This document shows, piece by piece, positions 50,436 to 60,234 of a stretch of DNA of 64,000 nt. The notes under the pieces were generated by a model, which ran no database searches, was not told the DNA's origin, and worked only from the letters and a program-made list of their open reading frames with translations. Positions within the stretch are counted from its first letter, which is position 1, and the number at the start of each line of letters is the position of its first letter. The position numbers and the translations under genes are program-made. Origin of the DNA: Pseudomonadota bacterium (GTDB lineage: Bacteria > Pseudomonadota > Gammaproteobacteria > Xanthomonadales > Rhodanobacteraceae); assembly GCA_021794575.1 (NCBI GenBank), contig JAJYQO010000093.1:26736-90735 (forward strand), written 5' to 3'.

Positions 50436-51533
50436 TCAGCCGCTTTCGACCTGCGTGCGCCTACCCAGGCGATGCACTGCCTCCACCAGCATGGCCACGC
50501 GTTCGGGGTCGACTCCGGGCGTGATGCCGTGGCCGAGGTTGAACACATGGCCGGGATGCGGGCCGAAGGCCTGCAGCAGGCCCACCGCCTCGCGCTCGAT
50601 CGCCTCGGGCTTGGCGTGCAGCGCGGCCGGATCGAGATTGCCCTGCAGCGCCACGCGTGCGCCGACGCGGCGACGCGCCTCGGCGATGGAGAGGGTCCAG
50701 TCCACGCCCAGCGCGGCACAGCCGGTGTCGGCCAGGGCTTCCAACTGGCCGGCGCCGTGCACGCCCTTGGCGAACAGGATCAGCGGCAGCGCGGCGGCTG
50801 CCGGGCGCGCGCGCAGGCGCTGCGCGATTTCGGCCAAGTAGCGCAGCGAGAACTCGGCGAACATCGGTGGCGTCAGCAGGCCGCCCCAGGTGTCGAAGAC
50901 CATCAGCACCTGCGCACCGGCCGCCGCCTGCGCGGCGAGGTAGTCGGCGACGGCATGGGCGAGCGTGCCCAGCAGGCGGTGCAGGCTGGCAGGGTCGTCC
51001 CAGGCCATGGCCTTGGCGCGCGCGAAATCGCGCGAGCCGCCGCCCTCGACCATGTAGCAGGCCAGCGTCCACGGGCTGCCGGCGAAGCCGATCAGCGGCA
51101 CGCGGCCGTCCAGTTCGCGGCGGATCAGGCGCACCGCGTCCAGCACGTAGCGCAGTTCGCCCTCGGGATCGGGTACGCCGATGCGCGCGATGTCGCCGGC
51201 CGTGCGCAGCGGGTGCGCGAAGCGCGGGCCTTCACCCTCGGCGAAGCTCAGTTCCAGGCCCATGGCATCGGGGATGGTGAGGATGTCCGAGAACAGGATG
51301 GCGGCGTCGAGGTCGAAGCGCAGCAGCGGTTGCAGCGTCACCTCGCAGGCCAGTTCCGGCGTCTGTGCCAGCCGCATGAAGCTGCCGGCGCGCGCGCGCG
51401 TGGCGCGGTACTCGGGTAGGTAGCGCCCGGCCTGGCGCATCAGCCACACCGGCGTGGTATCGACGGGCTCGCGGCGCAAAGCGCGCAGCAGGCGCGTGCG
51501 GCGCGGATCGTCGGCGGCGACCGGCAGGGTCAT
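50436..51533 (-). CDS. hemE: Uroporphyrinogen decarboxylase
   Basis: Decarboxylates uroporphyrinogen III to coproporphyrinogen III in heme synthesis. The N-terminal [16 protein letters not shown] signature and [16 protein letters not shown] with the catalytic Asp are intact, as is [22 protein letters not shown] 51533 gives 365 aa; a TTG two codons upstream also fits. It starts right after the stop of the WGR gene. It marks the return to core genes beyond the integron. Confidence 0.95.
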   Translation of the reverse strand: MTLPVAADDPRRTRLLRALRREPVDTTPVWLMRQAGRYLPEYRATRARAGSFMRLAQTPELACEVTLQPLLRFDLDAAILFSDILTIPDAMGLELSFAEGEGPRFAHPLRTAGDIARIGVPDPEGELRYVLDAVRLIRRELDGRVPLIGFAGSPWTLACYMVEGGGSRDFARAKAMAWDDPASLHRLLGTLAHAVADYLAAQAAAGAQVLMVFDTWGGLLTPPMFAEFSLRYLAEIAQRLRARPAAAALPLILFAKGVHGAGQLEALADTGCAALGVDWTLSIAEARRRVGARVALQGNLDPAALHAKPEAIEREAVGLLQAFGPHPGHVFNLGHGITPGVDPERVAMLVEAVHRLGRRTQVESG

Positions 51534-51535
51534 GC

Positions 51536-51778
51536 TCAACTGCCTTGCGCGAACATCACGCGGAAGCCGCGGCGCAGTTGCGCATCACGCGCTGCCTCGA
51601 AAGCCGCCAGCGCGGCGTCGCGCTCCAGGTATACCTCGCGGCGGCCGCCGGGTTTGCCACCCTGCGCGCCCCATTCGCGCACCAGCGTCCAGCCGCCCAG
51701 CAGATCCTGCTCCAGCGCCAGCTGGTAGTAGCGCGGCGGCGCGCTGCCTTCGGGCTGGGTTTGCAGGTACAGACGCAT
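51536..51778 (-). CDS. Stand-alone WGR-domain protein
   Basis: An 80-aa protein consisting almost entirely of a WGR domain: [29 protein letters not shown], named for its W-G-R core (here [10 protein letters not shown]). In larger proteins WGR domains bind nucleic acid; as a single domain its role is unknown. It sits directly upstream of hemE in the same direction with stop and start almost touching, so the two are co-transcribed. Confidence 0.75.
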   Translation of the reverse strand: MRLYLQTQPEGSAPPRYYQLALEQDLLGGWTLVREWGAQGGKPGGRREVYLERDAALAAFEAARDAQLRRGFRVMFAQGS

Positions 51779-51945
51779 GGGATGGGTGATCGCGATGGGG
51801 CCTTCGATTGTAGCGGCAGGCCCGAGTCACGCCGTAGCGGCGTTTGTGCCGCGACGCCGCACGCGCAGAGCTGACGGCGCCGTAATGGAACACGCGACGC
51901 GGCGCATGGTCGCAGCATCGGGACGAGACGCATCGGGAGCTGTTT

Positions 51946-52815
51946 ATGGAGCATGGGCACACGGAATCGCTGTTGCAGTACTGGCGTCATCCGCATCTGG
52001 CGGACGGACACTTTCAGCCGCTGCGCTGGCGTGCATGGCTGGGCTGGATCGGGGCGATGCTGTTGCTGTCGTTCCTGGCGATGGGCCTCGCGGCGTTGGC
52101 GATCCACTTGCTGGGTCACACGGTGCCCAGGGACCGCTTCATCGACTGGATCGCCGCACATCCGTCCTGGCGCTTCGCGGCCACCCTCGCGGTGGGGCCG
52201 GTGGTCGAGGAATTGAGCTTCCGCTGCTTCATCTCCCAAGTACCGCGCGATGTGGTCGTCGGTTTCGGGTTTCTGGGCGCCTTACTGGCGGGCTTGCTGC
52301 TGCATGTCTTGATGGGAGGGCCGGCGGCGCTGCACGATGTCGCGGCCACGTATTTCGTCAATCTGGCGATCATGCTGCCGATTGCGGCCGCGCTGGGCGG
52401 TCTGCTCTGGTGGCTGCGTGTGCCGCTGCAGCGTGGATTGCGCCGCAGCGCCGCGCCGGTCATCGTTTTGACCACACTGTTTTTCGCGGCGCTGCATTCG
52501 TTCAACTTCGGAGAAGGCTTCAAGCCCTGGCTGCTATGGTTGACCCTGCCGCAGCTGATGGCGGGCACGGTGCTGGTGTACGTGCGCGTGCGCCATGGCC
52601 TGCGCGCCAGCATCGCGACGCATCTGGGCTTCGACTGGTTGTTGCTGCTGCTGGTGTGGACCGCGCGCCTGGCTCATGCGCACGGCGGGGTTCTGGATCT
52701 GTTCGCGACCGTCACCGGCGCGATCTTTTTCGCGGTGCTGATTCACGGCACGGTGTTCTTGTTCCGGCGCGGCGTGCTGCGTGCGCCGCTGCCCGAGCCG
52801 GTGCCGCCGCATTGA
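51946..52815 (+). CDS. CPBP-family intramembrane metalloprotease
   Basis: A 289-aa polytopic membrane protein with about seven to eight helices. The CPBP (CAAX protease / bacteriocin-processing) motifs are present: EELSFRC (EExxxR), [10 protein letters not shown] and HLGFDW. Family members process prenylated proteins or peptides, or act in immunity; the local context gives no hint. A MITE-like copy begins about 20 bp after the stop. Confidence 0.82.
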   Translation: MEHGHTESLLQYWRHPHLADGHFQPLRWRAWLGWIGAMLLLSFLAMGLAALAIHLLGHTVPRDRFIDWIAAHPSWRFAATLAVGPVVEELSFRCFISQVPRDVVVGFGFLGALLAGLLLHVLMGGPAALHDVAATYFVNLAIMLPIAAALGGLLWWLRVPLQRGLRRSAAPVIVLTTLFFAALHSFNFGEGFKPWLLWLTLPQLMAGTVLVYVRVRHGLRASIATHLGFDWLLLLLVWTARLAHAHGGVLDLFATVTGAIFFAVLIHGTVFLFRRGVLRAPLPEPVPPH

Positions 52816-52835
52816 TTGCCGCGGGAAGACTTTAA

Positions 52836-52990
52836 AGCAATTTGCAAAACCGGGCATCCTGCCGCCCGATTCAAAGCGGCTGCATGCAAGCAAACGGGCG
52901 CGGCAAAGTCGCGCCACCTTTGTCGCGACCAGCACTTGCGTGCTCGTCGCGGCGGCACATCCATGTGCCGGAGCGGTTTTGCAAACCGCT
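52836..52990. repeat. MITE-like element, copy B
   Basis: 155 bp with 17-bp terminal inverted repeats (AGCAATTTGCAAAACCG at 52836-52852; CGGTTTTGCAAACCGCT at 52974-52990; 15 of 17 pair). Interior is nearly the same as copy A. It fills most of the 360-bp gap between the CPBP and DoxX-like genes; the rest of that gap has no gene. Confidence 0.8.
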
Positions 52991-53035
52991 CTTTATTGGT
53001 TGCGGCCCAACTATTCGCTTCGAAGTTCAGCAGAT

Positions 53036-53063
53036 CAAAGCCCCGCTCCCGCCAGGCGAGGGG
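53036..53063. repeat. Short GC-rich interspersed repeat, copy 2
   Basis: CAAAGCCCCGCTCC then GCC, GG and GAGGGG, similar in order and spacing to 38382-38411. It lies downstream of MITE copy B. Confidence 0.4.
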
Positions 53064-53176
53064 ATCGTTCTTCGCCAAGGACCGGTGCCGGCCGAAAGCT
53101 CCGGATGTACCCGCGTCACCCCGGGTGGCATGCTGCGCTCCGAAGTCGTTCTTCGCCTGTCGGAGGAACGCCCAAA

Positions 53177-53995
53177 ATGATGCGCATCGCAAGTGTCGGA
53201 CATGCGGTCTTTGCGGCGACCCTGATCGCGCTGGGAATCCTGGGGCTGGTGCATGGCCATTTCGCTGCGATCTGGCGGCCGGTGCCCAAGGGTGCGCCTG
53301 CCCGCGAAGGGCTGGCCTATCTTTGCGACTTGGTCGCGCTGGGATCCGGCGTCGGCCTGCTCTGGCCGCGCACGGCAGCCCTTTCCGCGCGCGTGCTGTT
53401 CGTCTATCTGCTGCTCTGGCTGCTGGCGTTCAAGGCGCCGGGCATCGTGCGCGCGCCCGCCGTGGCGGTTTCCTACGAAAGCGCCGGCGAGACGGCGGTG
53501 ATCGTGGCGGGGGCCTGGGCGCTGTATGCGCGGTTTGCCGGGGACTGGGACCGGCGGCACCTCGGTGTCGTCACCGGCGACCGGGGCGTGCGTATCGCCA
53601 GAGCGCTCTACAGTCTGGCCTTGATTGCCTTCGGTCTGTCCCACTTCGCCTATCTCGAACTGACCACGGCGCTCGTGCCGGACTGGCTGCCGTTGCCCGC
53701 GGCATGGGCCTCTTTCACCGGTTGCGCCTACCTCGCGGCGGGCATGGCGGTGCTGATTGGTGTGTATGCACGGCTGGCGGCTGCGCTATCGGCGCTGCAG
53801 ATGGGCCCGCTCACACTGCTGGTATGGGTGCCTGTCGTGCTGTCGGGCCATGTGCATGCCGCGCAGTGGGGCGAGTTCGTGATCTCCTGGACGCTGACGG
53901 CCGGCGCCTGGGTGGTGGCCGATTCCTACCGCGGCACGCCGTGGTTTGCCGTGGCGAAGCGCTGGCGGCGAACGGGCGCCGGCGCTGCGGGCTAG
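53177..53995 (+). CDS. DoxX-like polytopic membrane protein
   Basis: A 272-aa membrane protein with about eight hydrophobic segments in two similar halves, each containing a DoxX-type pattern ([16 protein letters not shown] in the first half; [16 protein letters not shown] in the second). No function can be given. CGGAGGAA precedes the tandem ATGs (53177 and 53180). It is convergent with the cupin-VOC gene. Confidence 0.7.
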   Translation: MMRIASVGHAVFAATLIALGILGLVHGHFAAIWRPVPKGAPAREGLAYLCDLVALGSGVGLLWPRTAALSARVLFVYLLLWLLAFKAPGIVRAPAVAVSYESAGETAVIVAGAWALYARFAGDWDRRHLGVVTGDRGVRIARALYSLALIAFGLSHFAYLELTTALVPDWLPLPAAWASFTGCAYLAAGMAVLIGVYARLAAALSALQMGPLTLLVWVPVVLSGHVHAAQWGEFVISWTLTAGAWVVADSYRGTPWFAVAKRWRRTGAGAAG

Positions 53996-54079
53996 CCGGA
54001 AGGTTCGAGCGGAGACGACGGCCCGGCATCGGTCTCGGCGGGCTGCATGGGCAGGATCACCGGAAGCGCTGCGAGAATC

Positions 54080-54979
54080 TCAGGGTGACGGCCTGGGCGG
54101 CCAGTTGCGATGGGTTTCGTCGATCGCGCTGGTCAAGCCGATGTCGCGGCCATCGGGATCGGCGACGCTGGCATAGCGCGCGCCCCAGAATGCGTCGAAT
54201 GGCCGCTGGCGTCCCCTGTGGCCGGCCGCCAGCAGACGCGCATAGATCACATCCACGGCGGCGCGCGTCGGCAGCACGAAGGTGGCCAGGGTGGCACCGT
54301 CGGGAACCTCGTTGCGCCAGGCTGCGTTGTACAACTGCGCCAGCGGGCGGTTGTCGAATTCGAGCTGGATGCCGCCGGGCATCTGCGCGGTGGCGTGGCG
54401 GATGCCGTCGGGCGAGGGTGGGGCTTCGCGCGCGGACAGGCCGAGTTCGCGGTAGAAGCGCAGGGTGGCGTCGAAGTCGGCGCACACCATGTTCACCTGA
54501 TCGAGGCTGGCCGATTGCCCGCCGGCCTCGGCACCGCGCGGCGATGCCGGATCGCCGCCGTGGTCGGCAACGGCCGACGGATCGACCGCGTGGTTCATCG
54601 TGCCCTGCCCGGGGGTGATGAACAGCGCCGCGCTCGGTGCGTGTACCCGTGCCGTGTGCCAGGTGCCGCGCGGCACGATGGCGAAATCGCCGGACTGCGC
54701 CAGCCGCACCCGACGCAGACCCTGCGGCTCGTCGAGCACGAGGTCGAAATCGCCGCGCAGCGCGCAGACCAGCTCGTCGCCATGCGGGTGGATTTCCCAG
54801 TTCGGCCAGTCGCTGTCGAAGGCGAAGCTCGACACCAGCGTACGGCCGGCAAAATCGCCGTAGCGGCGCTGCAGCCGCTGCCAGAAGTCAGCCGCGTATT
54901 CGATGGGGGTGGCGCGGCCCTGTGGGTCGTATACCGCGAAAGTGTGCTCTAGCGCCGAGGCCGATTGGACTGCAGACAT
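54080..54979 (-). CDS. Cupin-VOC fusion protein
   Basis: A 299-aa protein with two domains. The N-terminal half (about 30-140) is a cupin with WEIHPHGDELVCALRGDFDL and a second His motif PRGTWHTARVH. The C-terminal half (about 170-295) is a VOC/glyoxalase domain: QVNMVCADFDATLRFYRELGL and VADPDGRDIGL. A linker rich in Gly, Ala and Ser joins them. Either domain could bind a metal; activity unknown. ATG 54979 is preferred to a start at 55033. Confidence 0.75.
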   Translation of the reverse strand: MSAVQSASALEHTFAVYDPQGRATPIEYAADFWQRLQRRYGDFAGRTLVSSFAFDSDWPNWEIHPHGDELVCALRGDFDLVLDEPQGLRRVRLAQSGDFAIVPRGTWHTARVHAPSAALFITPGQGTMNHAVDPSAVADHGGDPASPRGAEAGGQSASLDQVNMVCADFDATLRFYRELGLSAREAPPSPDGIRHATAQMPGGIQLEFDNRPLAQLYNAAWRNEVPDGATLATFVLPTRAAVDVIYARLLAAGHRGRQRPFDAFWGARYASVADPDGRDIGLTSAIDETHRNWPPRPSP

Positions 54980-55099
54980 GGCGACGACTCCAGTTGCCGG
55001 ATCGAACCGATGTGGTTCCAGTCTCTTCTTCAAGATCGGATCCGGCGCGCCGGCCCTGGCAGGAGCCCGGGGTTCTACCCCGTCTCCAAGGACGGTTGG

Positions 55100-55375
55100 G
55101 TACGCCTGAAGGCCTGAAGTGGTCCACGTCGCTCATGCTGCTGAGGATGTGATGATCTTTCAGGAGTTGCCGGTACTCGGCACGGGTGAACTAGCGCCGT
55201 GGTCCGAGTGCAGGATCACCGAGCGGTGCACTGCCAGCCAGCAGCACCGCCTTCTGCACCAGGTGCCGGTCTTGCACCGGTGATATCGACTAGCCCACCA
55301 CCTTGCCCGAGTACAGGTCGATCACCGCGCACAGGTACAGCCAACACGCACTGATGTCGGGCCCTGTCCAGTGCA
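55100..55375 (-). pseudogene. IS3-family transposase remnant
   Basis: Reading on the minus strand, pieces of an IS3-type integrase core are visible: CWLYLCAVIDLYSGKVVG (first catalytic Asp), then VQDRHLVQKAVL, SVILHSDHGA (second Asp) and FTRAEYRQLLKDHHILSSMS. They lie in different frames, with an internal TAG after KVVG and at least two frameshifts. The final Glu region is missing. It abuts the IS30 remnant at about 55380. Confidence 0.75.
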
Positions 55376-55379
55376 AGCC

Positions 55380-55621
55380 TGTCACAGCGACCGGACTGCG
55401 CAGGGCGTCATTACGCGCCTACCGGCAGAGTTCGGGACCTCGGGCCAGCGCCCATGCACGCTCATCCGCGTATGTGGCCCGGTAGCGCCTCCGGCCGCCA
55501 TGGCGATTGACCTCACGGCTGTTGGTCGATGGCGACCGAGCGCCCGACCGATCGCGCTCTGAAATTCGCCGCGCTTCCAGCGCCTCCAAAGCTCGTCCTG
55601 CTGCGCCGCCGCTAATCCTGG
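55380..55621 (-). pseudogene. IS30-family transposase remnant
   Basis: Minus-strand pieces match the N-terminus of IS30 transposases: RPGLAAAQQDELWRRWKRGE and SAIGRALGRHRPT in one frame, then SREVNRHGGRRRYRATYADE and RAWALARGPELCR in another, then a TAG followed by ARNDALRSPVA. The helix-turn-helix part is recognisable; the DDE domain is absent. At least one frameshift and one stop make it non-functional. Confidence 0.75.
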
Positions 55622-55766
55622 CCTCCCAACTACCGCCATCCAGCATCCCCCGGCACAGGGCTGCAGCCGATCACGGCCGCCGGCCCCGGGTGGAGGGCTG
55701 TTGTGGCGGCCGCAGGAAACGAAAGACTGGCAAGCGGGCAATCTTGCCCGCACTCAAGGAACAGTC

Positions 55767-56381
55767 ATGTCAACCGTAACAACATCAGCATCCACGGTAG
55801 CGCCGCTCCAGCCGGAAAACCTGTTCGCCATCGCCCAGGCCTACGAACGCAGCGCCTCCAGTGCCATCGCCTTCCGCAGGATGTCCCGCTGCGACGCGTT
55901 TCCGTGGTTCGCGGCCACCCGCAACCCGGCGTTCAACGCGTTCCTGCTATGGGATGCGCCCGCAGACCTCGCCGGCATGGCCGCCCACATCGACAAGCTG
56001 CTGCGCGAGGACCGAAGTTTCATGCGCGTGGCCGTATCGGGGGTGGACCGCAACACGGGCGAGTGGCGCGGCATGGTGGTGGTGCGCCCCTACGAGGACG
56101 GGCATGAGCTAGGGCTGGCGCTGCACCCCAATGTTTGGGGTCAGGGCATGTTCCCGCTGTTCATGGCGCCCGCCGCGGAAGTGATCCGGCAGGCTGCCGC
56201 GCCGTGGCCGGTCTATGCGCGCACGCACCGCGAGAATCTGAAGATGCAGACCATCCTGCGCCGCTGCGGGTTCCAGGAAGCCGGCAAAATGACGGAAACC
56301 AGGGTCAACGGAGAACAGATACCCCTAGACGTCTTCCGTCTCGGTCCCGGCTGGGTTTCGCCGGAGATGGTTTCGTTCTGA
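55767..56381 (+). CDS. GNAT-family acetyltransferase
   Basis: A 204-aa protein of the GCN5-related N-acetyltransferase fold: MVVVRPYEDGHELGLALHP (beta 4), a NVWGQGMFPLF acetyl-CoA loop in place of the classic QxxGxG, and ARTHRENLKMQTILRRCGFQEAG, the typical end. Substrate unknown. ATG 55767 has AAGGA upstream. It begins about 150 bp after the IS remnants and is convergent with the EAL gene. Confidence 0.8.
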   Translation: MSTVTTSASTVAPLQPENLFAIAQAYERSASSAIAFRRMSRCDAFPWFAATRNPAFNAFLLWDAPADLAGMAAHIDKLLREDRSFMRVAVSGVDRNTGEWRGMVVVRPYEDGHELGLALHPNVWGQGMFPLFMAPAAEVIRQAAAPWPVYARTHRENLKMQTILRRCGFQEAGKMTETRVNGEQIPLDVFRLGPGWVSPEMVSF

Positions 56382-56389
56382 CCGTGCGG

Positions 56390-58123
56390 TCAGCGCACCG
56401 GGGATGCAATGTCCCCGGTGCCACCGTGTGCGCGCAGCCAGTTCATGAACGCGCCCGGGGCCATAGGCTTACCCACCAGCCAGCCCTGCAACATGTCACA
56501 CTGCATCGCCTGCAAGGCGTTACGCTGCCCCGGCGTCTCGACGCCTTCCGCCACCACCAGCGACCCAAGGCCGTGGACCATGCGGATGATGTTGTTGACC
56601 ATCACCCGGTGGGTATGCGAGTCCGGCAGCGGAGCTACCAGGGAACGGTCGATCTTCACCACCTGGGACGGATAGCTGGCGACATAGGTGAAGCCGGCCT
56701 GCCCGGAGCCGAAGTCGTCAATTGCCGTCGATACTCCGAGTCCGCGAAGTGCGGCAACGACATCGCGGCTGCGCTCGGGCTGGCGGATCATGGACGATTC
56801 GGTGATCTCCAGCAGCAGCCTTGACGGCGGCAGTCCGCGCGTGCGCAGCACGACGTGGACGGCGTCGACCGTACCTGGGTCGTCCACCGAATCCGCGGAA
56901 AGGTTGACTGCGACTCCGAACGGGGTGCCTCCGCGCGCGGCCTGGGCGGCAAATGTGACGGCGCGGTCGAGCACGAACCGGTCAATCGCCGTCATCCAGC
57001 CGGCGTCCTCGGCCAATGGCAGGAATGCGCCCGGGAGCAGCAGGCCATGCTGCGAATGATTCCAGCGCACCAGTGCCTCGGCGTACACCGTGCGTCCGTC
57101 CAGCGCATCGACGATTGGCTGGAAGTGCACATCCAGGCGGTGGTCGTCGATGGCAGCGCGCAGATGGGTCGTCAGCACCGGATCCAGCCCCGGTCCGGCC
57201 AGCCCCGGATGGAACTCCACGTCATGCTGGGGTCCCGCCTTGGCCGCCGCCAGCGCGCACTCCGCCTGGATGATGGTCTTGTGGACCGTGCTGGTCGGCT
57301 CATGGCATGCGCGGCCGATGCAGAACTGGATGTGCACTGGCACACCGTCGAGCACGAATGGAGCCGCCAGTGCGTTGCGCACACAGGCTAGGCTGGCGCG
57401 CAACGACTCCTGCCCATCGGGCGCCCAGATCGCGAAACGATCGTCGCCGTAGCGATAGGCCTGCTGTGGCAGGCGCAGGTTGTTCTGGATGCGTGCAGCG
57501 ATCTCGACGAGCGCCCGGTCGCCCTCGCCAGCGCCGAACGCGTGCAACAGGCTCCGGAAGCGCCGGACGTCCAGTAGCGTCAGAACGCCGCCGCCGGCAT
57601 TCGGGTCGGCCTGACGCCCGATATCATCCTCCAAGCGCCAGCGATTGGGCAGCGCGGTCAGCCGGTCGTGCTGCTGCAGGGTTATCGTGGCATCGGTACG
57701 ATGAGCGATGCGCTGGACGACCAGCGCGTAACGGTCTCGTCCCAGCGGTGCCACGCGAATGGTGACCCAGCCACGGGCCACCCCCGAGTAGCCGATACGA
57801 CTCTGCGGCGCCTGCTCGCGCACGACTGCGGCGCAAGCCTCGAAGAATACCGACTGACGAAAGTCAGGATACAGGTCGAAAGCAGTCTTCCCGAGCATCT
57901 CCGCCGGATCGTGCAAGCCATAGATCGCCGCCATGGCGGCATTGGCGGCCAGATATCGGTATTGGCCATCGGTGACACAGACTGCCTCGCCCAGCCAGTT
58001 CAGCAAGGCGTCCAGCGCATGGCCCCCCTCTAGGCCGTCGAATGCTTCCGGAACCGCGGCGAAGGCGGCTTGCGGTGCGCACGTGCCGGGCATGGCAGTG
58101 GAATCGGCGGTTGATGGCGGCAT
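56390..58123 (-). CDS. PAS / degenerate GGDEF / EAL cyclic-di-GMP protein
   Basis: Probable cyclic-di-GMP phosphodiesterase. An N-terminal PAS domain (ANAAMAAIYGLHDPAEMLGKT) precedes a GGDEF domain whose signature is reduced to YGDDRF, so cyclase activity should be lost. The C-terminal EAL domain keeps the catalytic set: HFQPI, YAEALVRW, NLS, LEITESS, DDFGSG, VKIDRSL, AEGVET and QGW. No membrane segment, so cytosolic. ATG 58123 (577 aa) is used; GTG 58156 would add 11 residues and cannot be ruled out. Confidence 0.88.
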   Translation of the reverse strand: MPPSTADSTAMPGTCAPQAAFAAVPEAFDGLEGGHALDALLNWLGEAVCVTDGQYRYLAANAAMAAIYGLHDPAEMLGKTAFDLYPDFRQSVFFEACAAVVREQAPQSRIGYSGVARGWVTIRVAPLGRDRYALVVQRIAHRTDATITLQQHDRLTALPNRWRLEDDIGRQADPNAGGGVLTLLDVRRFRSLLHAFGAGEGDRALVEIAARIQNNLRLPQQAYRYGDDRFAIWAPDGQESLRASLACVRNALAAPFVLDGVPVHIQFCIGRACHEPTSTVHKTIIQAECALAAAKAGPQHDVEFHPGLAGPGLDPVLTTHLRAAIDDHRLDVHFQPIVDALDGRTVYAEALVRWNHSQHGLLLPGAFLPLAEDAGWMTAIDRFVLDRAVTFAAQAARGGTPFGVAVNLSADSVDDPGTVDAVHVVLRTRGLPPSRLLLEITESSMIRQPERSRDVVAALRGLGVSTAIDDFGSGQAGFTYVASYPSQVVKIDRSLVAPLPDSHTHRVMVNNIIRMVHGLGSLVVAEGVETPGQRNALQAMQCDMLQGWLVGKPMAPGAFMNWLRAHGGTGDIASPVR

Positions 58124-58156
58124 GGGAAATGTGCGGTTGGTAACTCCATGATGCAC

Positions 58157-58713
58157 TTACTTCGCTATCCATGGCGGGTCCGATCCGCATCCTCCTTTCC
58201 TATAGCGCATCTCTGTGGACGCAGGCGCAACTGGAGGCGCGCGCCCCTCTCGACATCTCCAAGCCCTCACATCGCGCCGCGCCGAAGCACTGCAGGCACA
58301 GGCTATGGTTTCGAGCGCTTGGCGCGCTGCAAAGTTTTGCAAAGACGAGCAATGTGTCACGCACTGCTGGCGATACGACCGATGCGATGGCTCATTGCCC
58401 GCGCAACCCGCTGAGATCACTCGATCCGCGTAGACCTGTCAGCGCGCGTTTGCATAAAGTGTGAGGCGGCCACTCGCGCGACGTGGAACGGGCTCGAGAT
58501 GGTCGCGGCGATTGTGCTCATGGCTGTCCTCGATACGCTGGATGAAGGAGCTCGTCATCGACGAGCGGCGGCAATGCGAAGGATTGATACGTCGCCACGG
58601 CTCTGCTGCAACGATATGCAAACCATCGCAGCGACCGCGATGAGCCGTGATGTCCTTCACCTGCCGGCCATCCGCGCGCAACGCGGCGTGCGTTCCGCTT
58701 CGGTTGGAGCCGG
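58157..58713. other. Gene-free stretch
   Basis: About 560 bp between the EAL gene and the PilZ-like gene. Small open frames on both strands (for example 58439-58681 minus) have no recognisable domains, and no repeat or RNA was identified. It may hold decayed sequence. Confidence 0.4.
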
Positions 58714-59094
58714 TCAGTGTCGTTGCGAGTGCACGCGCACCCAGTGAATCCAGACGCCCTGCTCGGCGTCACCGGGTCGTTGTCCGGGTCGGCTCTGCAT
58801 CACCTCGCCCCAGATGCCCTGGGCGACGTGCGGCCGCTCGACGCGGATGCGCTCGCCCACAGACAGCGAGAAATCGGTCTGCAGCACCAGCGCATCCGCG
58901 TCATGCCAGACCAGGCAGCCTGGGCGACTGGTCAGCGTGGTCCAGCCGATGAACAGGCGTACGGCCTGCGACGCATGCCCGCCACGCTGATCCAATTGCC
59001 AGGATTCCACGCGCTGCAACAACTTCTGCAGGTGCGGTGCATCCCAGTCGACGGCGACGGCATGGGGTGTCGGGAAGTTCACAGGATCACTCAT
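58714..59094 (-). CDS. Small PilZ-like protein
   Basis: A 126-aa protein whose C-terminal half fits a PilZ-type beta barrel (LQTDFSLSVGERIRVERP, then GIWGEVMQSRPG and GVWIHWVRV). The N-terminal RxxxR motif needed for cyclic-di-GMP binding in classical PilZ domains is not clear, so the assignment is tentative. ATG 59094 is chosen because AGGAG lies 7-8 bases upstream. It sits between EAL and HD-GYP genes, which supports a signalling role. Confidence 0.5.
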   Translation of the reverse strand: MSDPVNFPTPHAVAVDWDAPHLQKLLQRVESWQLDQRGGHASQAVRLFIGWTTLTSRPGCLVWHDADALVLQTDFSLSVGERIRVERPHVAQGIWGEVMQSRPGQRPGDAEQGVWIHWVRVHSQRH

Positions 59095-59592
59095 GGTCGG
59101 TCTCCTGGCTGGCTCGTGGTCCTGCCCGTGGGGCCGGACCTTGTTGCGACGGGAACGTTCGGGGCGGTCGGCGCATGTTCCTCCCTCGTCGCTGTACGGT
59201 GCCGTCATCCTCCCGTCCTTCGGGGGTCAGGATAGGCATCTGTCCGCGGACCGCCGATACGCCGGTCACAGTGCACCCGAACATGACCATTCGTCACAGA
59301 GCGCCCGCATCGATCGATGGGCTGCGACTGCGCGGCAGGTTTCCCCGGCTCGTGCCACCAGAGCCCGAGCCGGTGCATCTTCCAGCCGTGCGAGAAACGC
59401 ATCGAACCGGCCATGCCGCACGGACCTGCATGTACGCTACGCCGCCGGTTCCGGGCGCCCGCAGCTTGCGCGGAGCAGCAGATCGTCATTAAGGAATCCA
59501 TACGGTGGCGCGGCGCGCATGTTAAGAGTGGCATCCCCGCCCGTTGCCGCGCGCACTGTTAGGGTTCAAGGAAGATTCGTCGTCGGATCACC
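59095..59592. other. Gene-free stretch upstream of the HD-GYP gene
   Basis: About 500 bp between the divergent PilZ-like and HD-GYP starts. It should contain promoters for both, but no consensus boxes were convincing and no coding region was recognised. Confidence 0.4.
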
Positions 59593-60234
59593 GTGTGTCA
59601 TTACCGCAACGAGCGTATCGCCATCGTGGATTACTGGTCCTACCTCGCCGATCCCATTCTCGAAGGCGCCATGGCGGCGCACGACCTGCCCGGCGCCGAA
59701 CATTGCGAACGTGTCGCCAGATTTGCGGTGCGGCTGGGCCGGCGGCTGGACCTGCCCGCCCATGATCTTGCCGTGCTCGGGCTGGCCGGGCGCCTGCACG
59801 ACGTGGGCAAGATCGGCCTTCCCGATGCGCTGCTGCGGAAACAAGGTCCTCTGGATGCGGAAGAATGGACCCTGATGCAGACGCACAGTGCCATCGGCGA
59901 ACGCATCCTGCTCAGCCAGCGCGACATCCCGTTCCATGCGGAGGTGGCCAGGATCGTGCGGCATCATCACGAGCATTGGGACGGCAGCGGCTATCCCGAC
60001 CGCCTGCAGGGCGCCGACATCCCGCTGCTCGCGCGCGTCCTGTCGGTCATCGACAGCTACGATGCCTTGACCTCCGGACGTCCCTATCACGCCGCCCGAG
60101 CCCATTCGGTCGCGATCGGTATCCTGCAAGTCGAGCGCGGCATCAAGCACGACCCGGTCATTCTCGATCTCTTCGTTCGGCACGACGCCGAGATCCGATC
60201 GGCCGTATCCAGGCCGGGCGTGCGGTCGGGCTGA
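59593..60234 (+). CDS. Stand-alone HD-GYP domain phosphodiesterase
   Basis: A 213-aa protein made up of an HD-GYP domain, which hydrolyses cyclic-di-GMP in RpfG-like proteins. Motifs are GRLHDVGKIGLPDALLRK, THSAIGERIL, IVRHHHEHWDGSGYPD and VLSVIDSYDALTSGRPYH. All metal-ligand motifs appear intact. Unlike RpfG it lacks a receiver domain. The start is GTG; GGAAGA lies 16-20 bases upstream, so the start is not certain. Confidence 0.88.
   Translation: MCHYRNERIAIVDYWSYLADPILEGAMAAHDLPGAEHCERVARFAVRLGRRLDLPAHDLAVLGLAGRLHDVGKIGLPDALLRKQGPLDAEEWTLMQTHSAIGERILLSQRDIPFHAEVARIVRHHHEHWDGSGYPDRLQGADIPLLARVLSVIDSYDALTSGRPYHAARAHSVAIGILQVERGIKHDPVILDLFVRHDAEIRSAVSRPGVRSG

Noticed and set aside
58439..58681. 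80-codon minus-strand frame as a gene
   Set aside because: No domain or ribosome binding site, and the composition gives no support.
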